In this document: piece by piece, positions 37,338-46,854 of the stretch | How the letters are laid out: every line of letters starts with the position of its first letter | Position numbering within the stretch: position 1 is the stretch's first letter | From: Desulfocapsa sp. | GTDB lineage: Bacteria > Desulfobacterota > Desulfobulbia > Desulfobulbales > Desulfocapsaceae | DNA: 54,657 bases | Direction: 5' to 3' | NCBI GenBank assembly: GCA_021737265.1 | Contig: JAIPEF010000005.1 | Coordinates: forward strand, 1-54,657 | Notes under the pieces: generated by a model | What the model saw: only the letters and a program-made list of their open reading frames with translations | Databases searched by the model: none | Told to the model about the DNA's origin: nothing | Program-made: the position numbers and the translations under genes

Positions 37338-38492
37338 TCAATGACGAAAAATAGAGTAGAGCATTATCCGAAAACGTATCGCCCACACCAGATCATGGCG
37401 GCCTATGCGCTGTAGGTCAGGAATAGACTGCTTCAATAACAACGCCTTACGCCGGTTATTGACCGGTATCTGGAACAGTATTTTCCAATAGACATCATTT
37501 TCGGCAAAAGCCTCTACTTTCGCTAATTTTCCCATTCCCAAAAGCAACAACATCGTACGCACACATTTCTCGCAGCGACCACAGTTGATTTTACCCGCTT
37601 CTGGAATATGCACATAATGGCAAGGCTGCATCAACCGACGACCAATATCCCATTGAGATAACAATGCAACCTTCTCTTTACGCGATAATTCAAGGCCATC
37701 ATCGAGCAAGCGCAATGCACTGGTTGAATAATGTCGATTAAACAAGGGATGCTCGGCACCTGGGTCTGGATTAGCACCATCACCATCAGAGGCCCAAAGC
37801 ACTTGATCAAACTGCTTCTGAAACAACTGTGCGACAGCACTATGTCCGGCACCAAACCCAACCTTAATCCAGTATCGATAATGTGGAGCAAGACTACGAA
37901 CGTTGGTATACACCGGTAGCAACTGAAAATGTTCCACCATGGCAAGTTCTTGCAGGCGTGACACTAATTCGGAGAATGCATTCAGACGTGCCGGGACAGG
38001 TCCATTTTTATCGCAATCAAATGTATTAATCCCAAACAGGGTTATGCAGGCCTGGATTGAATCCGGGTGGCCCAGGGGATAGTCCAGCCGATTTTGACGT
38101 AAAGTCGTCAAACCATCTACACCACTGGACAACAGGGAGACAGTGCGCCTCGCCAATGGAAGAGTCGGCGCAAATCCTTCTGAGGCATTAATTTCCAGCA
38201 GCCCACATTGCCGATACCAACCATGAAAGATTTCGTTGACGACCTTCAGGCCCTTAGCAAGACGGGTGCAGAGTGTTCCTTCAACCAGTAATCTTTTCTC
38301 ATTAAACCAGCTGGCAAGTGGTAGACCGGCGATGGCGAAGGCCTCTGGGCTGGCGTGTAACATTTCTGCCACCTTACCTTCCCCTTCAAAATAGAGTGTT
38401 TGTACAGGATGACCGCGATACTCCCAGACGATATCCATACTGATCCGTCTCCTCCCGCCATGTTCCTCATCCCTCAGATTAACAAGTTTCAT
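37338..38492 (-). CDS. PP-loop-like protein with degenerate SGGxDS motif and CxxCxxC (paralog of upstream gene)
   Basis: A 384-aa protein collinear with the neighbouring 38496-39671 product. The region that is an ATP-pyrophosphatase PP-loop in the paralog reads LLSSGVDGLTTL here (about residues 120-131), so the nucleotide-binding signature is altered. A C-terminal Cys cluster CGRCEKCVRTM is retained and resembles the zinc-binding end of QueC-like enzymes. Other shared positions are AEHPLFNRHYSTSA/SHPDMDNHWSNSE and VHIPEAGKINCG. Three bases separate the two genes. A heterodimer with one catalytic and one inactive subunit is a plausible inference. Function unknown. Confidence 0.7.
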   Translation of the reverse strand: MKLVNLRDEEHGGRRRISMDIVWEYRGHPVQTLYFEGEGKVAEMLHASPEAFAIAGLPLASWFNEKRLLVEGTLCTRLAKGLKVVNEIFHGWYRQCGLLEINASEGFAPTLPLARRTVSLLSSGVDGLTTLRQNRLDYPLGHPDSIQACITLFGINTFDCDKNGPVPARLNAFSELVSRLQELAMVEHFQLLPVYTNVRSLAPHYRYWIKVGFGAGHSAVAQLFQKQFDQVLWASDGDGANPDPGAEHPLFNRHYSTSALRLLDDGLELSRKEKVALLSQWDIGRRLMQPCHYVHIPEAGKINCGRCEKCVRTMLLLLGMGKLAKVEAFAENDVYWKILFQIPVNNRRKALLLKQSIPDLQRIGRHDLVWAIRFRIMLYSIFRH

Positions 38493-38495
38493 CGC

Positions 38496-39671
38496 TTAGT
38501 TCTTTTCTCCCAATACAGGCCTGAAATGAGACAGATAAATCCGACAGCGTTCCAGCTGACGTTTCAGTCTGCCTTTCAAAGGCGTATTTCCTGTGGCAAG
38601 CAGCATTTTATGAAGAATTTCAGCGAACAGCGGATCAGCATTTCGCTTTTTCAGGGCAGCCAACGCCTCTTTAAAGCGACTCACCTGGTATGATGTTACA
38701 GGCACATAGAGCTGCAACTCCTGCAGATCCAATTCTGACTGAAAGGTGCTGACACCATCAAGGCAGCCAACAGCGCGCAACATCATCATGGTCCAGAGAC
38801 ATTTTTGACAATGTCCACAATTGGTTCTACCATTATTGTTCAGGTAGCATACACGTAAATGCTCAGACACAGGAACCCAATGGCTTATAGCCTGGACTTT
38901 TCGGAAACGGGTCGCTTCGACGCCATCGTGAATCAGCTCCATCTCTGAGTTACTCCAGTGATTGTCCATATCAGGGTGTGACCCCATCGGCTGCAACTCC
39001 TCAACAGACACCGAGGCAGGCAAGTATATCCGCTTAAAACGAGGGGCCAACAGCAAAGCGACAGCGGCAAGTGCAGCACCGAAGTAGGCATCTGCCCAGC
39101 TCACACGTCCCTGACCAAACTCACGCAGATTGGTTTTCACCTCCACCAGTTTCAACCCCAAACGATCAGCTAAAGTACGCACGGAATGTGCGGCCTGTGC
39201 ACTGATCACATTCTTCTTCAACGGTATGTCAAAGCCATGAACAAATATCAATTGGTCGATTTCGTCAAGATGTGACTGCAGGGTATAAAAAGAATCTACC
39301 CCACCGGAAAAGAAGGCCGCCACAGATTGCCCGTTTGATCCCGATGCAGCTGGAAGGTATGGATCTGAGCAACTAAGCGGCACCATCTCAAACGATGGGT
39401 ACCATTCGTTTAAAATCTGCTGGATCTGTTCGGCCCCCTTCATTAGTTGAGACGAAAGAGCACCGTCGACGATCAGTTGCCATCCCCGACGCATTGCAGG
39501 AGCCAGTGCCACGGGAAGAAAGGGTTCTGCACTGATGTTGATCTCGTCCAGATCAGTTTCAAACCAGATCACCTTGCTGCGCTTACGACCAATCTTAAAA
39601 TCAGCACTGAGACGTTGCGTAGCTTCTTTCCGCGTTACTCTGATATTTTCTATATGTAATTCATGTTGCAT
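38496..39671 (-). CDS. PP-loop ATP-pyrophosphatase-like protein (QueC-like Cys motif)
   Basis: Protein of about 391 aa with an intact PP-loop: AAFFSGGVDSFYTLQSHL, with SGGVDS near residue 128 of the longer frame. It is the signature of enzymes that adenylate a carbonyl or carboxylate with ATP (QueC, GuaA, asparagine synthetase). The C-terminal CGHCQKCLWTMMMLRAVG gives a Cys cluster like the zinc site of QueC. The order and length do not match QueC, and no amidotransferase partner is seen. I use ATG 39671 (AGGTG upstream); GTG 39689 is also open. It may activate a sugar acid or amide-bond donor for glycan decoration; that is inference. Confidence 0.7.
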   Translation of the reverse strand: MQHELHIENIRVTRKEATQRLSADFKIGRKRSKVIWFETDLDEINISAEPFLPVALAPAMRRGWQLIVDGALSSQLMKGAEQIQQILNEWYPSFEMVPLSCSDPYLPAASGSNGQSVAAFFSGGVDSFYTLQSHLDEIDQLIFVHGFDIPLKKNVISAQAAHSVRTLADRLGLKLVEVKTNLREFGQGRVSWADAYFGAALAAVALLLAPRFKRIYLPASVSVEELQPMGSHPDMDNHWSNSEMELIHDGVEATRFRKVQAISHWVPVSEHLRVCYLNNNGRTNCGHCQKCLWTMMMLRAVGCLDGVSTFQSELDLQELQLYVPVTSYQVSRFKEALAALKKRNADPLFAEILHKMLLATGNTPLKGRLKRQLERCRIYLSHFRPVLGEKN

Positions 39672-39774
39672 AACCGCACCTATATCCACAGAAGAAACTA
39701 TCTCATTTCTTTAGCCTAATACGGAATGTTCATCCAATACTGCATGGGCAATTCGACCTGCCCGCTCTTTTTGT

Positions 39775-39930
39775 TTATGCCCCTAAACAAACCTTTGCCA
39801 GACGATCCCAGGTCAGGCGTACCTTCACTGTCTCTATTCCATGATCACTGAAAAAATCTTTATTGGACAGGACCTTTTTAATGGCTGCTGCCAGTTCAAT
39901 GCTCGACCCTGGCTCGACAAAAATATCCGT
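39775..39930 (-). pseudogene. GT4 glycosyltransferase C-terminal remnant
   Basis: About 51 codons, read on the minus strand, spell a GT4 C-terminal end: TDIFVEPGSSIELAAAIKKV, then LSNKDFFSDHG and TWDRLAK, ending at TAA (39775-39777). EPGS.ELA.AI followed by W..LA is the usual tail of GT4 donor domains. An in-frame TAG lies just upstream (39931-39933) and no matching N-terminal part is found, so it looks like the relic of a deleted gene. It lies in the 396-bp gap 39672-40067; nothing else was recognised there. Confidence 0.55.
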
Positions 39931-40067
39931 CTAAGTTGTTGGTTTTCAGTTACACGCTCAACAGTCATATCTTGCTGCTGCATCATTACGGTTTACCGCT
40001 ACCAATTGCAATCGTCTGGACTTGAGTTAAAATACCCACCTGATTATTTTCTTAACTGATCAGCAGA

Positions 40068-41000
40068 CTATTGTTTTTTATGAAGGAGATAGCGCACATC
40101 TTCCATCAACTTACGATTTACTGCAATAATATCTGCCAGGAAGGCAACTAAAAGTGTTTGAAATCCGAGACCCAACATCACGCCAGCCAGAATCACCGAC
40201 TGGATGTGTCCTGTCCCATCACCAGAAATATAATAATAGAGAAAACGGAGACCAACCAAGATGCCACCCCCAAGTATCACCAGGGCAATACTGAGAAAAA
40301 AACGGAACGGCTTGTAAACGACAAAAATACGAACGATAGTAACGATCGAATGTTTCAGGTAGAAAGGAATACTTTTTACAAGACGTGATGGACGCAAATC
40401 TTCATTCACCCGAATGGGTACAGAAACAATGTCAATTTTTTTCTGTCCTGCCTGAATGATGGTTTCCAGAGTATATGTATAACTGTTGAAGACGTTCAAC
40501 CGCAAGGCCGCATTTCTACTCATTGCCCGAAATCCACTTGGAGCATCGGGAATATCGGTACCACTGACAACACGAACCACCCAACTGCCGATCTTTTGCA
40601 ATATTTTTTTTGTAGAGGAAAAATGTTCAATGACCCCAATAGGTCTAGCACCCACAACAATTTCTGCTCTTTTTTCCAGGATCGGTTGAACAAGTATGGG
40701 TATATCTGCCGCATTATATTGATTGTCGGCATCAGTATTCACTATAACATCCGCTCCATTCTCGACACAAGCATGCAAGCCACTCATAAATGCTCTGGCA
40801 AGTCCTAAATTGTGATTGTGTCTCACTATATGATCAATCCCGTTGGCCTGCGCAACATCTACAGTATGATCGGTACTACCATCATCAATTAAAAGCCACT
40901 CAACAATCTCAAAGCCACTCACCTGTCGTGGTAAATCCTGGAGAGTGATTGCCAGGGTATCAGCTTCGTTGTATGCAGGAATCTGAATAATTAATTTCAT
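40068..41000 (-). CDS. GT2 (DPM/PglI-like) glycosyltransferase with C-terminal TM helices
   Basis: GT-A enzyme of about 310 aa. It starts MKLIIQIPAYNEADTLAITL and continues LLIDDGSTDHTVDVA, HNHNLGLARAFMSGLHA, NTDADNQYNAADIP (metal site) and a GVIEHFSS-like acceptor loop. DAPSGFRAMSRNAALRL and two C-terminal TM helices (about residues 233-255 and 268-292) place it near dolichyl-phosphate-sugar synthases. I chose ATG 41000 (just before the conserved strand) over an upstream in-frame ATG at 41048. It likely makes a polyprenyl-phosphate sugar for a GT-C enzyme such as the adjacent 41052-43253 protein. Confidence 0.88.
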   Translation of the reverse strand: MKLIIQIPAYNEADTLAITLQDLPRQVSGFEIVEWLLIDDGSTDHTVDVAQANGIDHIVRHNHNLGLARAFMSGLHACVENGADVIVNTDADNQYNAADIPILVQPILEKRAEIVVGARPIGVIEHFSSTKKILQKIGSWVVRVVSGTDIPDAPSGFRAMSRNAALRLNVFNSYTYTLETIIQAGQKKIDIVSVPIRVNEDLRPSRLVKSIPFYLKHSIVTIVRIFVVYKPFRFFLSIALVILGGGILVGLRFLYYYISGDGTGHIQSVILAGVMLGLGFQTLLVAFLADIIAVNRKLMEDVRYLLHKKQ

Positions 41001-41051
41001 TCTTTTACCAACCCCTGTGTTCTTGATTGCTGTCGACCTGTGGACCAAAAC

Positions 41052-43253
41052 TCACTGCTCGACAGTGAATGGAATTTTCCTTGACCCACGCCAGTCCCAC
41101 CCCTGCTCGTCAATCAAGGCTATATTTAGCCAGTACTTTCCAGGAGGTACGGTTGATTGAGCATAAACTGAAGAGGTCGCTCGCATACTCCCGTCACTTC
41201 TTCTCTGATGGAAATCGAGAGGAACACGCCACTGTTCCAACCATTTGCCACTTAAATCTGTAATAAAAACACCCAACTCGTTATTTTCGTTCCCAGATGC
41301 CCCAGATTGTGAGATTGCAGCAGTGACAGATGGCAGACAATAACGAAACCATCCTGTAAAATATTCTTTTGCAATCAAGGCCAAAACTCTGTCAACTTTT
41401 CCCATCCTGATACCGGTGGTCTTCAACCCCTCATTGATTTCAATGGCTGGGGCCAGTTCTGCCCTTGACCTTACAGGGTTAATATCCAGTGGAACAGCCA
41501 ACCCCTCAAATTGCTCATAAATTTCGTCATTAACAACACAGAAGCTCGCATTCCTCATATAGGCTATCGTAGTATTCTCATGACAATAGCCACCCTGGTA
41601 ATCCAACACCGCATCGACATCATTTAATATATCGTTTTCAAAGTTAACATGAGATTTAGGAAAAGCAATCTGTAGAGCTTCACCTTTTATACGGGAATTC
41701 AACTCCGAGCCTCTTACCTGCAACTGCAAACCGGCCATTTTATCTCCAAGTTCCGCAGCCAGTTCATTGAACTCATTCCACTCTCTGTCTCCCATCTTAT
41801 GTTGGGTCTCGAAGTTATACAATGCAGTTGACGTGAAAAATGTAATCAATACCGTAACAAACAATCTTCTGGAGAACAAAACAGATCCAGCCAAGACAAA
41901 AACCGCAGCCGCAGTACCAAACAAAATAAATCTTGGGTTGATTTCCCACAATCCATGACTATGAACAAACCAACTCGTTATGGTTGAAAAATGTGTTTTA
42001 CGCTGGAAAATATCCTCAGGATACCACCCTATAACGATTGCTGATAATACGGCGATTAAACAACCGGCCATGGTCCATCTTAACACCATTTTTTTTGACA
42101 TATGGGAAAGGAAAACTATTGAAGCAATAAGAAGGGCTGGGACCATGACCTCATTATAACGTCCATAAAAAAAATGATCTCCTCGAACTGCACCCGCCAT
42201 CTGAATAACACTTGCAGCAAACATTATGCTGAAAGACAACAGAACAAATCCTGAAAGAAGTCCCCTGCTCCTCGCAACGGAATTGTCGGGGTTGGACTTC
42301 AAATTCATCTCACAATTTTTGAAATTCATCCAAGTTATACTTGTAAGTATGGCAACTGCTGGGAGTAGTAACCCAAACGTTGAAGTTAACAGGTACGTTA
42401 ATTGACCAAAGATTACCTGAAGAAATGGGATCAACCTGTCAAAACTCAACAGAGAGAATCTCGAGTCGACAAAAGAGAGCAATGACGAACTGACGTGTCC
42501 ATGAGTATTAAAAACTGTGAGCAAGTGTGATTTCACAGAAGCAAGTGCAACAATAGATAATAATGCGGATAACGTTATAATGCCAAACTGCTTGAATAAA
42601 ATCGACCGTGCTCTCAATGCATAAAGAATCACTACAATGGCAGCAATAACGAAAGCCACACCACGTGGGTGCGCATATTGAGCAGCACCAATACCAAGTC
42701 CAAGGAGAATGGCATTAAATACTCGGGTTTCACTTGAATGGAGAAGAACGGTTAAGTGATAGGCAGTAAAGAAAAAACAGAAAAGAAGAGCTGTTTCCCC
42801 CAGGGCCAACGCAGAATAATGAATAACGGCGGGATAACTAAATCCTGCAATTACTGCCAGGATTCTCCACAATTCCGAATATGCTTCAGAAAGCAGACGA
42901 ATTGTTCGTAAAGCTAAAACAGCTGAGGTTGCGACAAAAACCGCATTGACCGCTAATATTGACCTATAAAGTACAGTTGGCTCCAAATCCAGCCAAAAAA
43001 GAGGGAAAGAAAATATTGCAAGCAGGAAGCCATAAAAAGGCATATTGGCCGGTGTGCTCCAATCGTAACCAGCCAATACAGCCGCTGATCCCAACACACC
43101 ATATTCATCATCAAAATTGTAAGGAAAACTGCGCTGCTGGGTTACATATAATACTAGCACAAGTAACCAAAGAAAGACAAAGACCTCGAAAAAACGATTA
43201 GTTCGATTACTTCCAGAGTATTTCAAGGTAGCTGCCCCATGGTTAAAACTCAA
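41052..43253 (-). CDS. Large GT-C-like membrane glycosyltransferase with C-terminal beta-sandwich-like domain
   Basis: A 733-aa protein with about eleven to twelve TM helices. The first periplasmic loop contains acidic FNFDDEYGVLG (about residues 46-56), the DD/DE type of motif seen in GT39/ArnT-like enzymes that use polyprenyl-phosphate sugars. The last about 200 residues are soluble; the final 70 (GVFITDLSGKWLEQWRVP to the end) look like an all-beta domain. The only early start is TTG at 43253, with no ATG until residue 70 or so, so the exact start is uncertain. The DPM-like gene next to it is a natural donor partner. Confidence 0.7.
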   Translation of the reverse strand: MSFNHGAATLKYSGSNRTNRFFEVFVFLWLLVLVLYVTQQRSFPYNFDDEYGVLGSAAVLAGYDWSTPANMPFYGFLLAIFSFPLFWLDLEPTVLYRSILAVNAVFVATSAVLALRTIRLLSEAYSELWRILAVIAGFSYPAVIHYSALALGETALLFCFFFTAYHLTVLLHSSETRVFNAILLGLGIGAAQYAHPRGVAFVIAAIVVILYALRARSILFKQFGIITLSALLSIVALASVKSHLLTVFNTHGHVSSSLLSFVDSRFSLLSFDRLIPFLQVIFGQLTYLLTSTFGLLLPAVAILTSITWMNFKNCEMNLKSNPDNSVARSRGLLSGFVLLSFSIMFAASVIQMAGAVRGDHFFYGRYNEVMVPALLIASIVFLSHMSKKMVLRWTMAGCLIAVLSAIVIGWYPEDIFQRKTHFSTITSWFVHSHGLWEINPRFILFGTAAAVFVLAGSVLFSRRLFVTVLITFFTSTALYNFETQHKMGDREWNEFNELAAELGDKMAGLQLQVRGSELNSRIKGEALQIAFPKSHVNFENDILNDVDAVLDYQGGYCHENTTIAYMRNASFCVVNDEIYEQFEGLAVPLDINPVRSRAELAPAIEINEGLKTTGIRMGKVDRVLALIAKEYFTGWFRYCLPSVTAAISQSGASGNENNELGVFITDLSGKWLEQWRVPLDFHQRRSDGSMRATSSVYAQSTVPPGKYWLNIALIDEQGWDWRGSRKIPFTVEQ

Positions 43254-43368
43254 TTGAAAAAGAATCTATACAGTGCAGCAAGTGAACTGTACTTTCATAT
43301 TTGACTCATTTTTCTTAAAAATATTCAACAAAACAACCATCCCCCCTGAATAAACAAGAACGATTTCC

Positions 43369-45798
43369 TTAGGGCGAAATTTCATTTAGAAACTTTCTGG
43401 TAATCTCTTCCCAACTGTTTTTCTGTACAAACTGAACAGTTTTCTTTTGCATTTGTTTCAAAAGATTTGGATTGGAGAGTGCTGTCGCAATACAAGCTGC
43501 TAATACCGGTGGTGTGTTTGACTCAACAGAGTATATTAGTTCCTCAAAATCCCTGAACACATCCTGACGAGTAGCAATAATCGGACGCTTTGCAGAAACG
43601 ACTGTTGCCATGGAGGCACTTGCACCTTCAGAAGAGTAATCATATGGTAAGACTATAATATCACAGGCATGGAGGCATTGAACCACTTCTTCAATTTCCA
43701 GGAAATCAGTCTTCAGCAGTATATTTTCACTTAACCCCATCGCAACAATCTTTTCCTCAATTTCACTCAGGTACTCATGTGAATCCGGGGACGGGTAAAG
43801 AGCATTCATGCCCAGCAGTACGATATCAGGATACAAATCCTTCAGGATGGCAATTGCCTCAACCAGCTTTGCCACCCCCTTATGGGGTCTGAGAAAGCCG
43901 AAACTGCCTATTACAGGAGAGCCTTTGATTCCAAGGCGTCGCCTGCTGTTGCTGCTGGATTCATCTGGAATATCAAGGACTGCCATGGGAAAATAGAGTA
44001 CTTTCTCAAAGCCGTTCTCTAAGAGCCGTTTCTGTTCATTGAGATTATGCACGATAATCCAGGGATTCAAGTCACCAAGCTTCCGAAGACAGTCGGAGCT
44101 GATATCAACGGTGTTGTGCAGGGTAAGGTAAAGATCTATCCCATGAAGAATGCATTTCAGTGTAAGATCTATCAGGATTTCCTCGCTAAAGAATCCCTGA
44201 TGGTACTGCACAATTAATTTGGATAGCCCCGCGTCTTGACACTGCAGTACTATCACTTCAGGATCCACCTGGTGAAGTCCCCAGTTACCTTTCAGCTTTC
44301 TGACATTTGCAGGAACTGCTATATCAAGTTCATCCTCCAGGCATGCAAAAATAGTGCAGTGCTGGTTATGTTTTTCCAGGGCCTGGATGAAATATTTGCT
44401 GTATTCTGCAATCCCGCATCGGGTTCCCCAGGTGGTCATAATGGCAAAATCCTGCTCAAGGGGAGGAGTCGGACAATTCACAACCGGCGGTGAGGAGGGA
44501 TCAAAGACTGAATCATCACCCGATATCACGTCTGCCCCTCCCCTTTTCGACCAATCTACTGAGTCATATATTTCAACGATCTTCTTCCCATATTCAGGGG
44601 AAATCTTTTCCCAGGAAAACTTTTTATGCACCAGTTCCAGGCCGGTAACACGTAAACAATCCCGAAGGAATTCATCGCTCAAAACTTTTTCTATCGCATG
44701 AGTGAATTTCAGATCATCGGCTATCTCCATGGTGGGTCGATCGTGAAATTCAGGATCAATACCACGGGCACCTATGGAAGTGGTAACCACAGGAAGACCG
44801 GCAGCCATGAAGTCAAACATTTTTATATTTGTACCAGAGCCGCTAAACATAGGGTTTACGGCTATGTCAGCAGCCCAGAGGTAGTCACTCTTTTCCTCTT
44901 CGGGAATATAGCCGACCATGCGTACATTTGCGGGCAATCCATCTCCAACATTCTTGAATTCTTCTGCTTTTGCGACCCCACCACAGATGAGAAACGAGAC
45001 ATCCGGTAACTTTGGAGCAACACTGCTGATTATAAACCGTACTGCCTCGATATTCGGCTCGTATCCACTTCCCAAGAAAATAGCGGTCTGTTTCTGACAG
45101 CCTGTCTTCTGCTTTGCTGCACTTTTCTGCTCGACAGTTGGTGGTACAATTGTATTAGAAAAAACCCCATTGGGAATAACAAGGAGCTTATCCTTTGTTA
45201 CTCCATAGATTTCTTCGTAATGCCTGCAATCTTCATCCGAACAGGCTACAACCACATCAGCACGATGACATATCTCATGCTCTGCCAGAACCACCTCTCT
45301 ACTGATCTCACCCCCCACACCGTTATCACCCAGTAATTCTGTGCGCAGCAATCCCTCAAAGTTCTGGGAATCATAAACTATTATCTGTTTCCGTTTATCG
45401 ATTTGATCCCTCAGAAGAGGAAAGACCCAGGGGTGGGAAAAGATAACCACATCAGATTCCAGGACAGCCTTGCTGACACCTTCAACGTAATCCTCAGAGA
45501 GGTGAGCCATAAGGGGAAAGGCCGTATCGATCAGGTTGCTCCCACCTGCCACCTCCTTCCATTTCTCATTCACCCTGAAATGCTCCTCTGAGAGCGGGAT
45601 ATTTATTTCAGTCAGGTTTGGGGAAAGTTTATGTTTACGATAACCGGGGCCAGGCCAGTCGTATGTACCGATATAAGTCGTTGGAAGTTGTTCTCCAAGA
45701 TTGTGATACAGACCCAGTAATCTGATCCGCCCACCGCCAACAGGAGGATCAATAGGTTGCATATCGAAGACAGTTACTTTGAGCGGTTCTTTCTTCAT
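43369..45798 (-). CDS. Tandem GT4 - GT4 glycosyltransferase
   Basis: An 809-aa protein with two GT-B domains in one chain. The first (about residues 1-420) has IDPPVGGGRIRLLGLYHNLG at its N-terminus, FLGSGYEPNIEAVRF, then GSGTNIKMFDFMAAGLPVV as the donor EX7E-like region with the first Glu replaced. The second (about 450-809) starts TWGTRCGIAEYSKYFIQALE and includes IGSFGFLRPHKGVAKLVEAI, then YSSEGASASMATVVSAKRP, also atypical at the EX7E positions. Such double enzymes usually add two successive sugars. The ORF uses an ATG and lies 18 bp downstream of the next GT4 gene on the coding strand. Confidence 0.85.
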   Translation of the reverse strand: MKKEPLKVTVFDMQPIDPPVGGGRIRLLGLYHNLGEQLPTTYIGTYDWPGPGYRKHKLSPNLTEINIPLSEEHFRVNEKWKEVAGGSNLIDTAFPLMAHLSEDYVEGVSKAVLESDVVIFSHPWVFPLLRDQIDKRKQIIVYDSQNFEGLLRTELLGDNGVGGEISREVVLAEHEICHRADVVVACSDEDCRHYEEIYGVTKDKLLVIPNGVFSNTIVPPTVEQKSAAKQKTGCQKQTAIFLGSGYEPNIEAVRFIISSVAPKLPDVSFLICGGVAKAEEFKNVGDGLPANVRMVGYIPEEEKSDYLWAADIAVNPMFSGSGTNIKMFDFMAAGLPVVTTSIGARGIDPEFHDRPTMEIADDLKFTHAIEKVLSDEFLRDCLRVTGLELVHKKFSWEKISPEYGKKIVEIYDSVDWSKRGGADVISGDDSVFDPSSPPVVNCPTPPLEQDFAIMTTWGTRCGIAEYSKYFIQALEKHNQHCTIFACLEDELDIAVPANVRKLKGNWGLHQVDPEVIVLQCQDAGLSKLIVQYHQGFFSEEILIDLTLKCILHGIDLYLTLHNTVDISSDCLRKLGDLNPWIIVHNLNEQKRLLENGFEKVLYFPMAVLDIPDESSSNSRRRLGIKGSPVIGSFGFLRPHKGVAKLVEAIAILKDLYPDIVLLGMNALYPSPDSHEYLSEIEEKIVAMGLSENILLKTDFLEIEEVVQCLHACDIIVLPYDYSSEGASASMATVVSAKRPIIATRQDVFRDFEELIYSVESNTPPVLAACIATALSNPNLLKQMQKKTVQFVQKNSWEEITRKFLNEISP

Positions 45799-45816
45799 CT
45801 GAATATACTATTGGCC

Positions 45817-46854
45817 TTATTCGCAATCCATACCAAGCGCCTTGAGAAGCTTGGTACTGATATTCTCCCATCTCAGATCTTCTACCGATTTTTTTCCATA
45901 CATCCCCATCTCTCGGGTTTTCTTTTTATTGTTGTAGAAGAAATCCAATTTTTCAGCTATGGCCCTGGGGTCAGGGTCACAGACAAAACCATTATCCCCA
46001 TCCTGGACAAAATAGGTGGGTTCCCCGGAATCACTACAGGTAAGTACCGGTTTACCACTGCGAAAGGCTTCGATCGTTACCAGACCAAAATCCTCCCTGA
46101 TGGGTACAAAGGGAACTGCAAGGGCATTAGAGTATAAGTTCACAAGTTCTTCATCCGAAACCCTGCCAAGGAACTCAACCCTCCCGTCGGCAGCCGCTAG
46201 TTCTTTATACTCCTCCTCATGCTGACCAGTCCCGGCTATTTTTAATTTTAAGGGAGCCTTCACATGCTGCATCGACTCTATCAGCAAATCAATACGTTTC
46301 CAGCGGTGCAGCCTTCCTGGAATAAAGAGATAATCATCATATTGGCCACAGCGAAAAACTTCCGCCATAAGTGATATATGAAGTACTTCAGAATCAATTT
46401 TTATATAATGCAACAATCTGTTACGAACTTCATGACCGATAACAAAAACCTTTTTTGTGCGGGGAAAGGTAAGTGCGTCTGTATCCAGTTTCTGGATCAA
46501 CTCCCTCTGCTGTAATAGTTGTGGAGTGATATGGGAAAAGACGGTATCAAACATATCATAAAAGGCCCGGATTGTATGGGTAAGATATGTTATGTGATTA
46601 GGGTGTCTGACAACATACGCTGGTGCTTTCGTTGAAATCACGCCATCGTAAGATGAAAGGTCCAGGTCATAAAAACGAAGATAGGTTTCTTCTATGGCCT
46701 CATAATTAGACTCGTCACCCAAAATATTCAACTGCTCTGCCTGAGCACCGGCATCATTCAGGGCTTGTGTTAGGGCCCGATAAAAGTTCTCAGCCCCCCC
46801 CTGTTCACCACTTGCACTTGCAACAGCTAGGACAGCTATCTTCTTGGACGTCAT
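45817..46854 (-). CDS. GT4 family glycosyltransferase
   Basis: A 345-aa GT-B enzyme. The N-terminus has SGEQGGAENFYRALTQAL (acceptor loop). The C-terminal domain starts YDDYLFIPGRLHRWKRIDLL with the RxxxxK phosphate-binding residues, followed by FLGRVSDEELVNLYSNA. The donor site is FVPIREDFGLVTIEAFRSGKPV, with the EX7E motif from EDFGLVTIE. The length is usual for GT4. It begins inside the stop of the upstream DUF4214/methyltransferase gene (ATGA overlap). It sits in the ABC-transporter part of the locus, so it probably builds the Wzm/Wzt-exported chain. Confidence 0.9.
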   Translation of the reverse strand: MTSKKIAVLAVASASGEQGGAENFYRALTQALNDAGAQAEQLNILGDESNYEAIEETYLRFYDLDLSSYDGVISTKAPAYVVRHPNHITYLTHTIRAFYDMFDTVFSHITPQLLQQRELIQKLDTDALTFPRTKKVFVIGHEVRNRLLHYIKIDSEVLHISLMAEVFRCGQYDDYLFIPGRLHRWKRIDLLIESMQHVKAPLKLKIAGTGQHEEEYKELAAADGRVEFLGRVSDEELVNLYSNALAVPFVPIREDFGLVTIEAFRSGKPVLTCSDSGEPTYFVQDGDNGFVCDPDPRAIAEKLDFFYNNKKKTREMGMYGKKSVEDLRWENISTKLLKALGMDCE

